The position numbers were made by a program, and so were the translations under genes. Positions 6,300 to 6,820 of a stretch of DNA of 6,820 bases are shown in pieces. The notes under the pieces were generated by a model, which did not search any database, was not told where the DNA came from, and was given only the letters and a program-made list of their open reading frames with translations. The first letter of the stretch is position 1. Each line of letters begins with the position of its first letter. Source of the stretch: Clostridia bacterium (GTDB lineage Bacteria; Bacillota; Clostridia; Oscillospirales; Acutalibacteraceae). The stretch spans positions 1 through 6,820 of the forward strand of contig CAAGHB010000058.1 in assembly GCA_900769535.1 (NCBI GenBank), in the 5' to 3' direction.

Positions 6300-6341
6300 G
6301 TTATCAACGACTCGCTGAAAACAACAAAGCGGGTTATGAAC
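6300..6341 (+). repeat. Direct repeat GTTATCAAC / GTTATGAAC, possible weak DnaA boxes
   Basis: GTTATCAAC (6300-6308) and GTTATGAAC (6333-6341) agree at 8 of 9 bases and are 33 bp apart. TTATGAACA (6334-6342) differs from the DnaA box TTATNCACA at one base and TTATCAACG (6301-6309) at two. The region is AT-rich and near the origin by gene order, but neither copy is a consensus box. Confidence 0.3.
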
Positions 6342-6406
6342 AAATAATAGCGGCAACAGGTAGATTTTTGGGGCGGTTTTTTGTTCAATTTTTTCGGCTT
6401 TTCCCC

Positions 6407-6435
6407 TTTTCATTTAACTAATACTGTGCTATAAT
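6407..6435 (+). promoter_or_regulatory. Probable sigma-A-type promoter of parA (extended -10)
   Basis: TATAAT at 6430-6435 is a perfect -10 element preceded by TGC (6427-6429), the extended -10 motif. A weak -35, TTTTCA at 6407-6412, is spaced 17 bp upstream (4 of 6 consensus bases). Transcription would begin around 6442, giving a leader of about 80 nt before parA. It is the strongest promoter-like sequence in the window. Confidence 0.7.
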
Positions 6436-6456
6436 GTATAAATCAAATGAGAATTT

Positions 6457-6489
6457 GCCGCTTTTGTGCGCAAAACGGCTCAATTTTTT
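6457..6489 (+). terminator. Terminator-like hairpin in the parA leader
   Basis: GCCG (6457-6460) and TTTTG (6462-6466) pair with CAAAA (6471-6475) and CGGC (6476-6479), leaving C6461 bulged and a 4-nt loop. Four bases later comes TTTTTT (6484-6489). It would form in the 5' leader just after the proposed start of transcription, so it may act as an attenuator. The gap before the T tract makes it a weak terminator candidate. Confidence 0.35.
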
Positions 6490-6505
6490 ATAAAAACATA
6501 CTCGA

Positions 6506-6513
6506 AAAGGCGG
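6506..6513 (+). promoter_or_regulatory. Ribosome binding site that supports the UUG start of parA
   Basis: AAAGGCGG at 6506-6513 ends 8 nt before TTG 6522. It fits that start, which places the Walker A motif at the usual distance from the N terminus. Confidence 0.7.
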
Positions 6514-6521
6514 ATTTTGCT

Positions 6522-6820
6522 TTGGGAAAGGTAATTTCTTGTGTTAATCAAAAGGGCGGCGTCGGAAAAACGACAACCGCCGTTAATCTTACAGCCGGTC
6601 TCGGCAAACTCGGAAAAAAGGTGTTACTCATCGACATTGACCCGCAGGGAAACTCGACGAGCGGCTACGGAATTGACAAGCGAAAGCTGACAATTTCGAG
6701 CTATAACCTGCTTTGTGAGGGCGCCTCGGTCGAATCGGCCTTGATAAAAACCGAATTTGAAAACATCGACATCGTCCCTGCAAACATGAACCTTGCAGGA
6801 GCCGAAATCGAAATGATTGA
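6522..6820 (+). CDS. parA: ParA/Soj-family chromosome-partitioning ATPase, N-terminal part (3' end outside window)
   Basis: ParA (Soj in Bacillus) is a deviant-Walker ATPase that binds DNA nonspecifically when dimeric with ATP. It works with ParB-parS complexes in origin segregation, and in Bacillus also regulates DnaA. The 99 visible residues include the deviant Walker A box NQKGGVGKTTTAVNL (9-23) with signature Lys11 and Lys16, and LLIDIDPQGNST (35-46) with the motif-2 aspartates. The stretch IVPANMNLAGAEIEM (84-98) is also typical of chromosomal ParA. TTG 6522 is chosen because the product then starts MGKVIS, as ParA proteins do, and a ribosome site precedes it; no ATG fits. The gene runs off the right edge. 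A parB gene would be expected next. Two parS sites lie about 240-300 bp upstream. Confidence 0.95.
   Translation, partial: MGKVISCVNQKGGVGKTTTAVNLTAGLGKLGKKVLLIDIDPQGNSTSGYGIDKRKLTISSYNLLCEGASVESALIKTEFENIDIVPANMNLAGAEIEMI

Larger units (their letters stand above)
6154..6521. other. 368-bp intergenic region between noc and parA
   Basis: This gap contains, in order, the noc terminator, two parS sites, an AT-rich stretch with a 33-bp-spaced direct repeat of GTTATSAAC, T-rich tracts around 6370-6410, a sigma-A-type promoter, and a leader hairpin before the UUG start of parA. I found no convincing open reading frame in it. Confidence 0.85.

Noticed and set aside
6310..6334. 7-bp stem (ACTCGCT with AGCGGGT) between the GTTATSAAC copies
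   Set aside because: It includes a G-U pair, has an 11-nt loop and no following T tract; it is as likely to be chance as structure.

Overview
The window reads as the near-origin chromosome of a low-to-mid GC Firmicute, most likely a clostridial (Oscillospiraceae/Ruminococcaceae-like) anaerobe. The evidence is the order mnmE-mnmG-rsmG-noc-(parS)-parA, which matches the arrangement beside oriC in Bacillus and Clostridia, together with a clostridial-type Noc/ParB protein and perfect Firmicute parS sites. Every gene is on the + strand. By analogy with Bacillus, oriC would lie to the left and + would be the leading strand; this is inference, because no dnaA gene or origin is visible.

Region 1 (1-1114) holds the end of an L-aspartate oxidase-like gene (nadB) and a complete nadC. 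These are steps of de novo NAD synthesis: aspartate to iminoaspartate, then quinolinate to nicotinate mononucleotide. The presumed nadA would lie outside the window. nadC overlaps mnmE by ATGA, so the NAD genes appear to be joined to the tRNA-modification genes. The usual neighbours upstream of mnmE (rpmH-rnpA-yidC-jag) are absent here.

Region 2 (1111-5298) holds mnmE, a 136-bp spacer with an 11-bp tandem duplication, mnmG, and rsmG, the last overlapping mnmG by ATGA. MnmE and MnmG form the complex that modifies the wobble uridine of certain tRNAs; RsmG methylates 16S rRNA in the decoding region. A strong intrinsic terminator follows rsmG. A perfect 16-bp parS site is embedded in the mnmG coding sequence.

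Region 3 (5323-6820) is a chromosome-segregation locus. A Noc/ParB-family gene with no AUG, GUG or UUG at its expected start is followed by its own terminator. Then come two parS sites 43 bp apart (one inside a 26-bp perfect palindrome), an AT-rich spacer with an extended -10 promoter and a leader hairpin, and a UUG-started parA/soj that runs off the window. The Noc-like protein has Noc-type residues at some of the positions known to separate Noc from ParB DNA specificity and a ParB-type residue at another. Only parS sites, and no Noc-binding site, were found nearby.

I found no mobile element, CRISPR array, tRNA or rRNA. The locus is mostly familiar housekeeping. The parts most worth a second look are the non-AUG start and mixed specificity residues of the Noc-like gene, the parS arrangement (one copy inside a gene), and the nadBC-mnmE linkage.
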